Shown: positions 54,857 to 62,030 of the stretch, piece after piece
How the letters are laid out: each line of letters begins with the position of its first letter
Position numbering within the stretch: the first letter of the stretch is position 1
NCBI RefSeq assembly: GCF_018362995.1
Contig: NZ_CP074372.1
Coordinates: forward strand, 3,534,001-3,598,000
DNA: 64,000 nucleotides
Source of the DNA: Chryseobacterium indologenes
GTDB lineage: Bacteria > Bacteroidota > Bacteroidia > Flavobacteriales > Weeksellaceae
Direction: 5' to 3'
Made by a program: the position numbers and the translations under genes
Notes under the pieces: generated by a model
The model's database searches: none
What the model saw: the letters and a program-made list of their open reading frames with translations, nothing else
Told to the model about the DNA's origin: nothing

Positions 54857-55372
54857 ATGACTTTTCTTTATAAATTAAGAAATATTTTCATGAGCGTATC
54901 TTTTATGCTCATGATTTTTTTTGTATCAAGTTGTAAAAACGTAAAAGAAGAACAAAATTTTCCTTTTTACCAGCAGAAGAATGAAAATAACTGTGGCCCA
55001 GCTTGCTTAAAAATGATTTTTGAGTATTATGGAAAAATCTATTCAGAAAAATACTTAGGTGAAATGACTCATGTCAATAGTAATGGAATAAGTATGCTTG
55101 AATTATCCGATGCCTCAGAAGAGCTGGGATTTAAACCTATAGGACTAAAGGTTGATTTTCCAAATCTGAGTAAAAATGTAAATTTACCATGTATTGCTTA
55201 TTGGAAATCTAAGCATTTCGTAGTAGTTTATAGGATAGAAAATTCAAAAGTTTATGTTGCAGATCCAGGAGACACCTTAAAGGTTTATGATAAGAATGAG
55301 TTTTGTAATTTGTGGGAGGATCCTCAATATATTGGTGAAAAAACTGGATATATTTTAGAAATTAATAAATAA
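54857..55372 (+). CDS. C39-like cysteine peptidase domain lipoprotein
   Basis: 171 aa from ATG 54857 (MTFLYKLRNIF); the frame is open further upstream into the previous gene's end. Lipobox FVSSC (Cys26). The rest is a single papain-like C39 domain: Gln40 then Cys46 in QKNENNCGPACLKMIFEYYG (Q-x5-C spacing as in C39), His120 in SKHFVVVYRI, Asp136 in VADPGDT. C39 domains normally sit at the N-terminus of ABC exporters and cut after double-Gly leaders; this is stand-alone and predicted periplasmic. 13 bases after the previous stop codon and 4 before the DinB-like gene, so one operon. Confidence 0.82.
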   Translation: MTFLYKLRNIFMSVSFMLMIFFVSSCKNVKEEQNFPFYQQKNENNCGPACLKMIFEYYGKIYSEKYLGEMTHVNSNGISMLELSDASEELGFKPIGLKVDFPNLSKNVNLPCIAYWKSKHFVVVYRIENSKVYVADPGDTLKVYDKNEFCNLWEDPQYIGEKTGYILEINK

Positions 55373-55376
55373 AACT

Positions 55377-55847
55377 ATGAGCCAAATCTTACAATTATCA
55401 AAAAGATTCAGAGAAGTTTTGCTGGATGGTCTCTGGATTGCCAATACCAATTTTAAAGACCAGCTTTCAGATGTGACCTGGGAACAGGCTGTGACAAAGA
55501 TAGATTCTTTAAATACCATTGCTATGCTCACTTTTCACATTGATTATTACATTGCGGGTATTGTCAATGTTTTTGAAGGAGGAGATCTTGAAATAAAGGA
55601 TAAATTCAGTTTTGATCTTCCACCCATAGAATCACAGAAGCAATGGGAAGACTTGTTAGGTAAGCTTTGGGTAGATTCTGAAAAATTTGCATCCTTATTG
55701 GAACAGATGCCGGATTCCAGACTTGATGAGGTTTTTGTGGATGAAAAATACGGAACCTACCGGAGAAATATCGATGGAATGATTGAGCACAGCTATTATC
55801 ATCTGGGACAGATTACTTTAATCAAAAAACTCTTGAAAAGCCGATAA
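55377..55847 (+). CDS. DinB-like four-helix protein
   Basis: 156-aa DinB/YfiT-superfamily protein. The three metal-binding His residues typical of the fold are plausible at LTFHIDYY (His54) and IEHSYYHLGQITL near the C-terminus (His137, His141). Members include thiol-S-transferases and stress-induced metalloproteins; the substrate is unknown. Starts 4 bases after the C39-like gene. Confidence 0.85.
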   Translation: MSQILQLSKRFREVLLDGLWIANTNFKDQLSDVTWEQAVTKIDSLNTIAMLTFHIDYYIAGIVNVFEGGDLEIKDKFSFDLPPIESQKQWEDLLGKLWVDSEKFASLLEQMPDSRLDEVFVDEKYGTYRRNIDGMIEHSYYHLGQITLIKKLLKSR

Positions 55848-55944
55848 AATATCCTTGTCAAGGTTTAAAAAAGAATTTAACAACCCGAATTAAAATTCAT
55901 CTAAAACCATATTAAACAGAATAAAAATCTCAAAATAACTCCTA

Positions 55945-55976
55945 TTTGAGGGTCTTGTTTAAATTACCTACCTTTA
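55945..55976 (+). promoter_or_regulatory. Promoter of the M1 peptidase gene
   Basis: TTTG (55945-55948), 20-base spacer, TACCTTTA (55969-55976; last base off consensus), 18 bases before the ATG. Confidence 0.65.
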
Positions 55977-55994
55977 AAAAAAATAAAATTTTAA

Positions 55995-57833
55995 ATGAGA
56001 AAATCGGCTGCAATCATTTTTGCGTTTATCATTTCACAATTTCAGGCTCAGCAAGGAGCTTATTATCAGCAGGCTGCGAAGTACAAGATGGATATTGATG
56101 TCAATGCTGAAAAATTTACCTATCAGGGAAAACAGACTTTAGAATACACCAACAACTCTCCGGATGAGCTGAATGTAGTGTATTTCCATCTATATTGGAA
56201 CGCTTTCAAACCTAATTCCATGATGGACCAAAGAGTGGCTTCCCAAGGCAAGAATGGTGATGGAAGGTTGCAGAAAGACGGTATTTCAAGGCTGGCTTCC
56301 ATTCCAAAAGATCAGGAAGGAGTTCAGAATATCCACTGGATAAAACAAAATGGGAAAGATCTGAAATTTGAAGTTCAGGAAACCATTATGAAAGTTTATC
56401 TGGCAGAGCCTATTAAACCAAACTCCACTACTACCTTTACGATGGACTGGGATTCTGTGATTCCTCAGCAGATCAGAAGAAGTGGTAGAAATAACAGGGA
56501 AGGAGTAGATATGACGATGACCCAATGGTATCCGAAAATTGCAGAGTACGATTACGACGGCTGGGCAACTTTTGACTATCTGGGAAGAGAATTCCACGCT
56601 CCATTCTCAGACTTTGATGTTACCATTAAAATCAATAAAGATTATGTTGTAGGAGCAGGAGGTATTCTTGAAAACCCAACAGAAGTAAAAGGTTATGATG
56701 CCAATGCTAAAATAAAAACTGAAAAAGATAAAAAGGCAACCTGGAGATGGACAGCGAAAAACATTCTTGATTTTGCTTGGAGTGCAGACAGAGATTATTC
56801 TGTAGAAAGCTTCAATGTTCCGGAAGGTCCGAAAGTATACTTGGTTTATCAGAAAAACGATAAAACAAAAGCATGGGGTGAAGCGCAGCCTTATATTACC
56901 AAATATTTCCAGATCATGAACGGTCACTTTGGAAAATATGTATATCCTACCTATGCATTCATTCAGGGAGGAGACGGCGGAATGGAATACGGAATGTGTA
57001 CCATGATTTTAGGTGAAGCGAAAAGCATTAAAGATTTAATGGGCTTAATGGCTCACGAAGGATCTCACTCATGGTATCAGCAGATGCTGGCTACCAATGA
57101 ATCTGTACGTCCATGGATGGATGAAGGTTTTACAAGCTATGCGGAAGGATATACCATGTATCAGTTATTTCCTGAAGATCTGCCGAATCCATTTGCCAAA
57201 ACACTTGATGCTTACAGAAACTTTATTAAAAAAGGAATCGAAGAACCTGCAGTTTGGTTAGGGGATCACCATGATAACGGTACAGCTTATACTTATGCAT
57301 CTTACGTAAAAGGTGAATTATACCTGGTGCAGCTTGGATACATTATGGGAGAACAAAACCTTGCAGAAACCCTGAAGCAATATTATGATCAATGGAGCAT
57401 GAAGCATCCTTCAGACAGGGATTTCCTTCACATTGCACAGAAAGTTTCCGGGATGGATCTGAAATGGTTCCATAATTATTGGATCAATACAACAAAGACG
57501 ATTGATTACGGCATTAAAGATGTAAAATATGATGCGAAATCTACAACCATTACTTTAATCAACAATGGTCAGGTTCCAATGCCGATAGATTTTGGAGTGA
57601 TGACAACGGATAAAAAAATCGTTACTTATCAGATTCCGTTGAATATGACTCATACATGGAAGCAAAAGGATATTTATGGTGATCTTAAAACAGTGCCTTA
57701 CTGGCCTTGGACCCAAAAAGAATATACCCTTACTATTCCTTATACCAAATCTCAGTTGTCTGTCTTGGGAATTGATTTCAGTCAGAGAATTGCAGATGTA
57801 AACATGGAGAATAATTTTGTGGAAGTAAAATAA
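55995..57833 (+). CDS. M1 family zinc metallopeptidase
   Basis: 612-aa exported aminopeptidase-type enzyme: signal peptide (cleavage near QFQAQ), N-terminal beta-saddle (YKMDIDVNAEKFTYQGKQTLEYTN), then the catalytic domain with HE354-xx-H358 in MAHEGSHSW and the third ligand Glu377 in WMDEGFTSYAEGY, exactly the 18-residue M1 spacing. The substrate N-terminus motif reads GGMEYG rather than the common GAMEN, as in many Bacteroidota M1 enzymes. Periplasmic or surface peptide trimming. Monocistronic, promoter 55945-55976, terminator 57854-57886. Confidence 0.94.
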   Translation: MRKSAAIIFAFIISQFQAQQGAYYQQAAKYKMDIDVNAEKFTYQGKQTLEYTNNSPDELNVVYFHLYWNAFKPNSMMDQRVASQGKNGDGRLQKDGISRLASIPKDQEGVQNIHWIKQNGKDLKFEVQETIMKVYLAEPIKPNSTTTFTMDWDSVIPQQIRRSGRNNREGVDMTMTQWYPKIAEYDYDGWATFDYLGREFHAPFSDFDVTIKINKDYVVGAGGILENPTEVKGYDANAKIKTEKDKKATWRWTAKNILDFAWSADRDYSVESFNVPEGPKVYLVYQKNDKTKAWGEAQPYITKYFQIMNGHFGKYVYPTYAFIQGGDGGMEYGMCTMILGEAKSIKDLMGLMAHEGSHSWYQQMLATNESVRPWMDEGFTSYAEGYTMYQLFPEDLPNPFAKTLDAYRNFIKKGIEEPAVWLGDHHDNGTAYTYASYVKGELYLVQLGYIMGEQNLAETLKQYYDQWSMKHPSDRDFLHIAQKVSGMDLKWFHNYWINTTKTIDYGIKDVKYDAKSTTITLINNGQVPMPIDFGVMTTDKKIVTYQIPLNMTHTWKQKDIYGDLKTVPYWPWTQKEYTLTIPYTKSQLSVLGIDFSQRIADVNMENNFVEVK

Positions 57834-57853
57834 TGAATACAAAATAATATTAT

Positions 57854-57886
57854 AAACGGCGCGGAAATTTTATTTCCGCGCCGTTT
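57854..57886 (+). terminator. Terminator of the M1 peptidase gene
   Basis: 14-base perfect arms AAACGGCGCGGAAA / TTTCCGCGCCGTTT, five-base loop, then TCTTTT. Confidence 0.9.
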
Positions 57887-58050
57887 CTTTTAAAGAAAAG
57901 ACTGGCCGGGAAATGTTGATGTGGATATATTTTTAAGATAGACTTAATTTATAGGAGATTCAGGGCTTGTTTTTATAAAAATGATTAAATTTAATCCCTC
58001 AAAATCAAGCAGGAATTTCAATTATAAATCACGAATTTCTTCTGAAAAAT

Positions 58051-58815
58051 ATGTCAATGAATTCAATTGTAATAAACGTAGGAAACAGCAATATCAGATT
58101 TGGTCTTTTCAATGGTGATAATTGTGATATTTCATGGGTGATCAATACAAAACCTTACAGAACGGCAGATGAACTTTATGTACAGATGCTGATGCTTTAT
58201 CAGACCTATAAAATTGATCCACAGGAGATTGATAAGGTAATTATCGGATCTGTGGTACCTCAGCTCACCAAAGTAATGAGCTCCGGGATCAAAAAGATTC
58301 ACGGGACTACTCCTGTAATTGTTGATAGATCAACCCCTTCAGGCGTTCAGGCAAAATCTAAACAGATGGGAACAGATATCTATGCCAACCTTGTAGCAGC
58401 ACACAATTTGTATCCAAACAGAAAGAAAATTGTCATTGATTTCGGAACCGCACTTACGGCAAGTTGTGTAACGGAAACGGGAGAGACGCTAGGTGTGATT
58501 ATTGCTCCGGGAATTGTTACCTCACTGAATTCATTGATCAATCAGACTGCACAGCTTCCGGACATTGAACTGAAAAAACCGAAGTCTGTTTTGGGACTGG
58601 ATACGGTAACCTGTATGCAAAGCGGAATGGTATATGGTTTCCTGGGAATGGTAGAAGGTTTTATCAACCGTATCAATGAAGAGGTGAACGATGACTGCTT
58701 TGTAGTGGCAACAGGTGGTGTTTCCCATATTTACAAACCTCTTACAGATAAGATTCATGTGATGGACAGACTTCATACATTGAAAGGTCTTTATTTCCTG
58801 GGGAAAGATTTATAA
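58051..58815 (+). CDS. coaX: Type III pantothenate kinase
   Basis: 254-aa CoaX, first step of coenzyme A synthesis (pantothenate to 4'-phosphopantothenate). ASKHA fold: IVINVGNSNIRFGLF at the N-terminus, DFGTALTASCVTETGE (phosphate-2), GIVTSLNSLINQTAQLP, and VVATGGVSHI near the C-terminus. The ATG at 58057 (MNSIVI) is an equally good start. Confidence 0.95.
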   Translation: MSMNSIVINVGNSNIRFGLFNGDNCDISWVINTKPYRTADELYVQMLMLYQTYKIDPQEIDKVIIGSVVPQLTKVMSSGIKKIHGTTPVIVDRSTPSGVQAKSKQMGTDIYANLVAAHNLYPNRKKIVIDFGTALTASCVTETGETLGVIIAPGIVTSLNSLINQTAQLPDIELKKPKSVLGLDTVTCMQSGMVYGFLGMVEGFINRINEEVNDDCFVVATGGVSHIYKPLTDKIHVMDRLHTLKGLYFLGKDL

Positions 58816-58878
58816 TGAAAGATTAAGACTAATTTCAGCTTAAATTATACCCTAACCCTCAATTCTAATTTTAATACA

Positions 58879-59406
58879 ATGGAAAAATTTCCTGTCATAG
58901 AAACGGAAAGACTTATTCTTTCACAACTGGAAGAAAAAGATGTTCCTTTTATTATTGAATATCTTCAGCATAGGATTTTTTCTGATCTTACCTCTAATAT
59001 TCCTTATCCTTATGTTGAAAATGATGCCAGATCATGGCTGAAAATGTCAAAAGAAGCTTTTGATCATCAAACAGGATATACTTTTGCCATCCGGAATAAA
59101 GAAGGGCATATCATGGGTGCTATCGGGCTGCATGACAGGGATGATGATAAGGCAGAGCTGGGATACTGGATAGGAATTCTTTACTGGAATAAAGGACTGG
59201 TGACCGAAGCTGCAAAAGCGATTTTAGATTTTGGTTTTAAAAAAATGGGGTTCAATAAAATTTTTGCGACACACTTTCTTCACAATCCGGCTTCCGGAAG
59301 AATAATGGAGAAAATAGGAATGGAACAGGAGGCTGTTCTGAAACAGGAAATAAGGAAAGACGGAGAATACTTTGATATCGTGAGGTATGCTATTTTTAAA
59401 GACTGA
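58879..59406 (+). CDS. GNAT family N-acetyltransferase (RimJ/RimL-like)
   Basis: 175 aa. TERLILSQLEEKDVPFII at the start, GYWIGILYWNKGLVTEAAKAI with the acetyl-CoA loop, and THFLHNPASGRIMEKIGM near the end. Acts on an N-terminal amine or small molecule not predictable here. Follows coaX by 63 bases and ends at the hairpin 59445-59477. Confidence 0.92.
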   Translation: MEKFPVIETERLILSQLEEKDVPFIIEYLQHRIFSDLTSNIPYPYVENDARSWLKMSKEAFDHQTGYTFAIRNKEGHIMGAIGLHDRDDDKAELGYWIGILYWNKGLVTEAAKAILDFGFKKMGFNKIFATHFLHNPASGRIMEKIGMEQEAVLKQEIRKDGEYFDIVRYAIFKD

Positions 59407-59444
59407 TCTCGATGAATATCAATGCATTACTGATTCTATAAAAC

Positions 59445-59477
59445 AAAAGCCAGAGAATATCATATTCTCTGGCTTTT
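59445..59477. terminator. Bidirectional terminator
   Basis: 16-base arms AAAAGCCAGAGAATAT / ATATTCTCTGGCTTTT between the convergent GNAT and Gly-Gly peptide genes. Confidence 0.88.
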
Positions 59478-59503
59478 TATCTACTATTATTTTATGAACT
59501 ATT

Positions 59504-59686
59504 TTAAAGTCCGCCAAGACATGCGTCGCATTCTTTTAATGGATATACCCAAACTCCACTATCATCTTGGAAAGGGAAATTTTTGCATCCTACTTTTCTT
59601 GCGCCGTTGTCATCAATATAAAAACATTGATCCGGACGGATACCTCCATTAATTTTTGCAGTTTCTTTTCTTGTTAATTTTTTCAT
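59504..59686 (-). CDS. Gly-Gly-leader, bacteriocin-like peptide with four cysteines
   Basis: 60-aa peptide: leader MKKLTRKETAKINGG (double Gly at 14-15), then a 45-residue core with Cys21, Cys34, Cys53, Cys56 (ends CDACLGGL). The leader resembles that of the peptide at 37249-37374 and of the class often annotated as bacteriocin-like in Chryseobacterium. A -7 box TATATTTG lies at 59709-59716. No transporter or modification enzyme adjoins. Role unknown. Confidence 0.8.
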   Translation of the reverse strand: MKKLTRKETAKINGGIRPDQCFYIDDNGARKVGCKNFPFQDDSGVWVYPLKECDACLGGL

Positions 59687-59708
59687 GGTATTTTATATTA
59701 GTTGTAGT

Positions 59709-59716
59709 CAAATATA
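59709..59716 (-). promoter_or_regulatory. -7 box of the Gly-Gly peptide gene
   Basis: TATATTTG on the minus strand, 22 bases before the ATG. Confidence 0.45.
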
Positions 59717-59790
59717 ACTAATTATTCAATTCATTGAATATATTTTACTGAATTTTATAATTTGATGAAGAAATATGCTTTAACAAAGGT

Positions 59791-60222
59791 TTATCTTTTA
59801 CTTTTAAAAAAATCTTTAACAATAGAAGAGCATTCGGTTTCCATGATGCCTGTAATAATTTCTGTTTTCGGGTGCAGAGAAAGATGTTTATTGATAAAAC
59901 CCCTTTGTTCATCCCGCGCACCAATCACTACTTTTGAGATCTGAGACCAGGAAAGTGCACCTGAGCACATTACACAAGGTTCCATTGTTACATAAAGAGT
60001 ACAGTCTTTTAAGTATTTCCCTCCAAGGAAATTTGCCGCTGAGGTAATAGCCTGCATTTCTGCATGAGCGGTAACATCATTCAATGTTTCAGTAAGATTG
60101 TGGGCTCTTGCAATGATCCGGTTATTGGAAACCACAACACATCCAATAGGAACCTCATCTTTTTCCAAAGCGACTTCTGCTTCTAGCAGGGCCATTTTCA
60201 TGTAGTATTCGTCTGTAAACAT
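59791..60222 (-). CDS. tadA: tRNA-specific adenosine deaminase TadA
   Basis: 143-aa cytidine/deoxycytidylate-deaminase-fold enzyme; converts A34 to inosine in tRNA-Arg(ACG). Zinc site: His53 and catalytic Glu55 in TAHAEMQAI, Cys83 and Cys86 in MEPCVMCSGAL. NDVTAHAEM and the length suit TadA rather than guanine deaminase, though the latter is not wholly excluded. Starts directly after the TonB-C-like gene's stop codon, so translation is probably coupled. Confidence 0.92.
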   Translation of the reverse strand: MFTDEYYMKMALLEAEVALEKDEVPIGCVVVSNNRIIARAHNLTETLNDVTAHAEMQAITSAANFLGGKYLKDCTLYVTMEPCVMCSGALSWSQISKVVIGARDEQRGFINKHLSLHPKTEIITGIMETECSSIVKDFFKSKR

Positions 60223-60840
60223 TTAGTCGTTTATCGTTAAGGTCAAAGGAAGTTTAAAACGGTAGGTTGTAGGATCACCTTTTATCATTGCGGGAGAAAA
60301 TTTTTCGGCCAGAGAATATAATGCAATTTCTGCCTGCCTGTTGAAAGTGAAATTATCACCCTGTGCATGAACATTGCTGACGGTGCCATCTTTTTCTACA
60401 ATAAAATCAACGTCTGTTTTTATCATTTTTTCTACGGAATAGACGCCATCAACGTATAGAAGATTAGCAACTTCCTGTCTCAAAGAATTAAGTCCTCCGG
60501 GATAATCTGCAATCTTTTCTGCATCTGAAAATTTTTTAGTTGAGGTTAATTTAGGATTTTTGAGAGTTTGGAGGTCTTCCAGGTTTCTTACTTTTAATAA
60601 GGCTCCAATCAGGGCATTGTTTTCAATGCTGTCCATTTTTTTCATGAAAAAGAGAAAATCTCCTTTTATTGCCATCTTTTTATCCGTATTGGATTCAGCA
60701 TCAAACTTTTTTTTGAATTCTTTATTCAGCATATTTCTGTGCTGGTTGTAATAGCTCTTTACAAGCCGGAATTCTTCTTTCTGCTGTGCCAGAAAAAAGG
60801 TGGAGATAAAGCAGCTGATGCCAACAAATAAAGTTTTCAA
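60223..60840 (-). CDS. Exported protein with TonB-C-terminal-like domain
   Basis: 205 aa with a TTG start (60840) chosen since the signal peptide (MKTLFVGISCFISTFFLAQQ) begins there and no ATG precedes it. After ~100 Lys/Asp-rich residues, the end (VDFIVEKDGTVSNVHAQGDN ... RQAEIALYSLAEKFSPAMI) follows the TonB C-terminal pattern, without a membrane anchor or proline-rich spacer, so it is unlikely to be a true energy transducer. Partner unknown. Operon with tadA. Confidence 0.72.
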   Translation of the reverse strand: MKTLFVGISCFISTFFLAQQKEEFRLVKSYYNQHRNMLNKEFKKKFDAESNTDKKMAIKGDFLFFMKKMDSIENNALIGALLKVRNLEDLQTLKNPKLTSTKKFSDAEKIADYPGGLNSLRQEVANLLYVDGVYSVEKMIKTDVDFIVEKDGTVSNVHAQGDNFTFNRQAEIALYSLAEKFSPAMIKGDPTTYRFKLPLTLTIND

Positions 60841-60893
60841 TAAGGGTATATTTATGTAAATATAACAAAAAATATGAAATATATTTTTTATGA

Positions 60894-61814
60894 TCAGCTT
60901 TCAAGATAACGGTTCAAAGATTCCTGCAAATGATTACGGATATCATCAACTAAACCTTTAGGTTCCAGAACAGTAACTTCTTTTCCGTAAGAAAGAATTT
61001 CCTGCATAAAGTCATAAGTAGGGTGGAGGAAGAACTCAAAGTAAATTTCTTCAGGAGTTTCTTTGGTCTCTTTCTGTGATTGATGAAGGGGGAAGCTTCT
61101 GATATATTCTCCCTGATGACGGCTGCATTTTAATACAATATTCTGCGGTTTCTGTTCCGTCAGATTCATGACTCCGAATGCATTTTTAAAATGCTCCCTG
61201 AAATTATATTTGTACTTCTCTCTAAATTGATTTTTAGCTACATCAAGATAGTTGATTCTGTCAAGCCCGAAGGATTTTAAAACTTTATCTTTTGTATCAA
61301 TAGCAATAAGATACCATCGGTCCTTGGATTCTTTTAAGGCTAAAGGATGAACCTTTCTGGAGGTCATCAGTTTGTTTTTGTAATTGTAGTGTTCAAAGCT
61401 TACAACTCTTTTATTTCGGATGGCAAAGAACAGATCATAAAAATGTTCCACACCGGTTGGCTTACGGCTTTCAAAAAAGATAAAATCTGAAAAATCAGGG
61501 TGAAGATTCAGAGCGTTGCTTACCTGAAAAGACTCCAGCAGTTTTTGGTTGTATTCATCCACTTCCATGATCGGGCGGCTCTCAATATAATATCGGTTGT
61601 CACCCTTTTTCTTGTTGTGAATAGAAAGATTGAAAAGATCGGAAATCTCCCGGATATCCCTCTGCAGGGTACGGATAGAGTAGCTCTTTATTCCTGCGTC
61701 CTGGAATTCAAAAGAGTTTAAAAGATAGTCCTCCAGTTGGGAATAGGTAGCCGGAGAACTTTCTAATCTTTTTATAATTAAGGCATATCTTGTCAAATAA
61801 AAATCTTTCTTCAT
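60894..61814 (-). CDS. WYL-domain transcriptional regulator
   Basis: 306 aa. N-terminal winged-helix region (residues ~1-75, RYALIIKRLESSPATYSQL ... TLQRDIREISDLFN), central WYL domain (KDRWYLIAIDTKDKVLKSFGLDRI) and a C-terminal extension. WYL regulators respond to nucleic-acid or nucleotide ligands and often control defence or DNA-damage genes; the target here is unknown. No defence genes lie in the window. Inverted repeats just upstream (61888-61966) suggest autoregulation. Confidence 0.9.
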   Translation of the reverse strand: MKKDFYLTRYALIIKRLESSPATYSQLEDYLLNSFEFQDAGIKSYSIRTLQRDIREISDLFNLSIHNKKKGDNRYYIESRPIMEVDEYNQKLLESFQVSNALNLHPDFSDFIFFESRKPTGVEHFYDLFFAIRNKRVVSFEHYNYKNKLMTSRKVHPLALKESKDRWYLIAIDTKDKVLKSFGLDRINYLDVAKNQFREKYKYNFREHFKNAFGVMNLTEQKPQNIVLKCSRHQGEYIRSFPLHQSQKETKETPEEIYFEFFLHPTYDFMQEILSYGKEVTVLEPKGLVDDIRNHLQESLNRYLES

Positions 61815-61868
61815 TTCTCTATTTTTAGGGTGCAGCAGAACTGCGTTTCAGGGTAAAGTTTTATAAGA

Positions 61869-61876
61869 CAAATATA
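61869..61876 (-). promoter_or_regulatory. -7 box of the WYL regulator gene
   Basis: TATATTTG on the minus strand, 54 bases before the ATG. Confidence 0.5.
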
Positions 61877-61887
61877 TGCGGTTAATG

Positions 61888-61966
61888 CGACAAAACGTGT
61901 CGTGTTTTATTTTTTGTTGGAAATTTATGGGATAATATTCTTAAGAATACTCAGGTTGGAATACTC
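61888..61966. promoter_or_regulatory. Candidate operators upstream of the WYL gene
   Basis: CGACA-N5-TGTCG (61888-61902) falls exactly where the -33 element should be. Further out lie the perfect 14-base palindrome TATTCTTAAGAATA (61936-61949) and the direct repeat GAATACTC at 61945-61952 and 61959-61966. Placement suits a repressor site; the binding protein is inferred to be the WYL regulator. Confidence 0.45.
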
Positions 61967-62030
61967 CCGATATTTATATTAATGGTTATTAGTTTTTGAA
62001 CTTTAAAATTATGTATTGATATGATATCGA

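Noticed and set aside
60894..61814. WYL gene as part of an anti-phage defence island
   Set aside because: No nuclease, methylase, retron, CBASS or other defence genes lie next to it in the window; neighbours are TadA and a peptidase.
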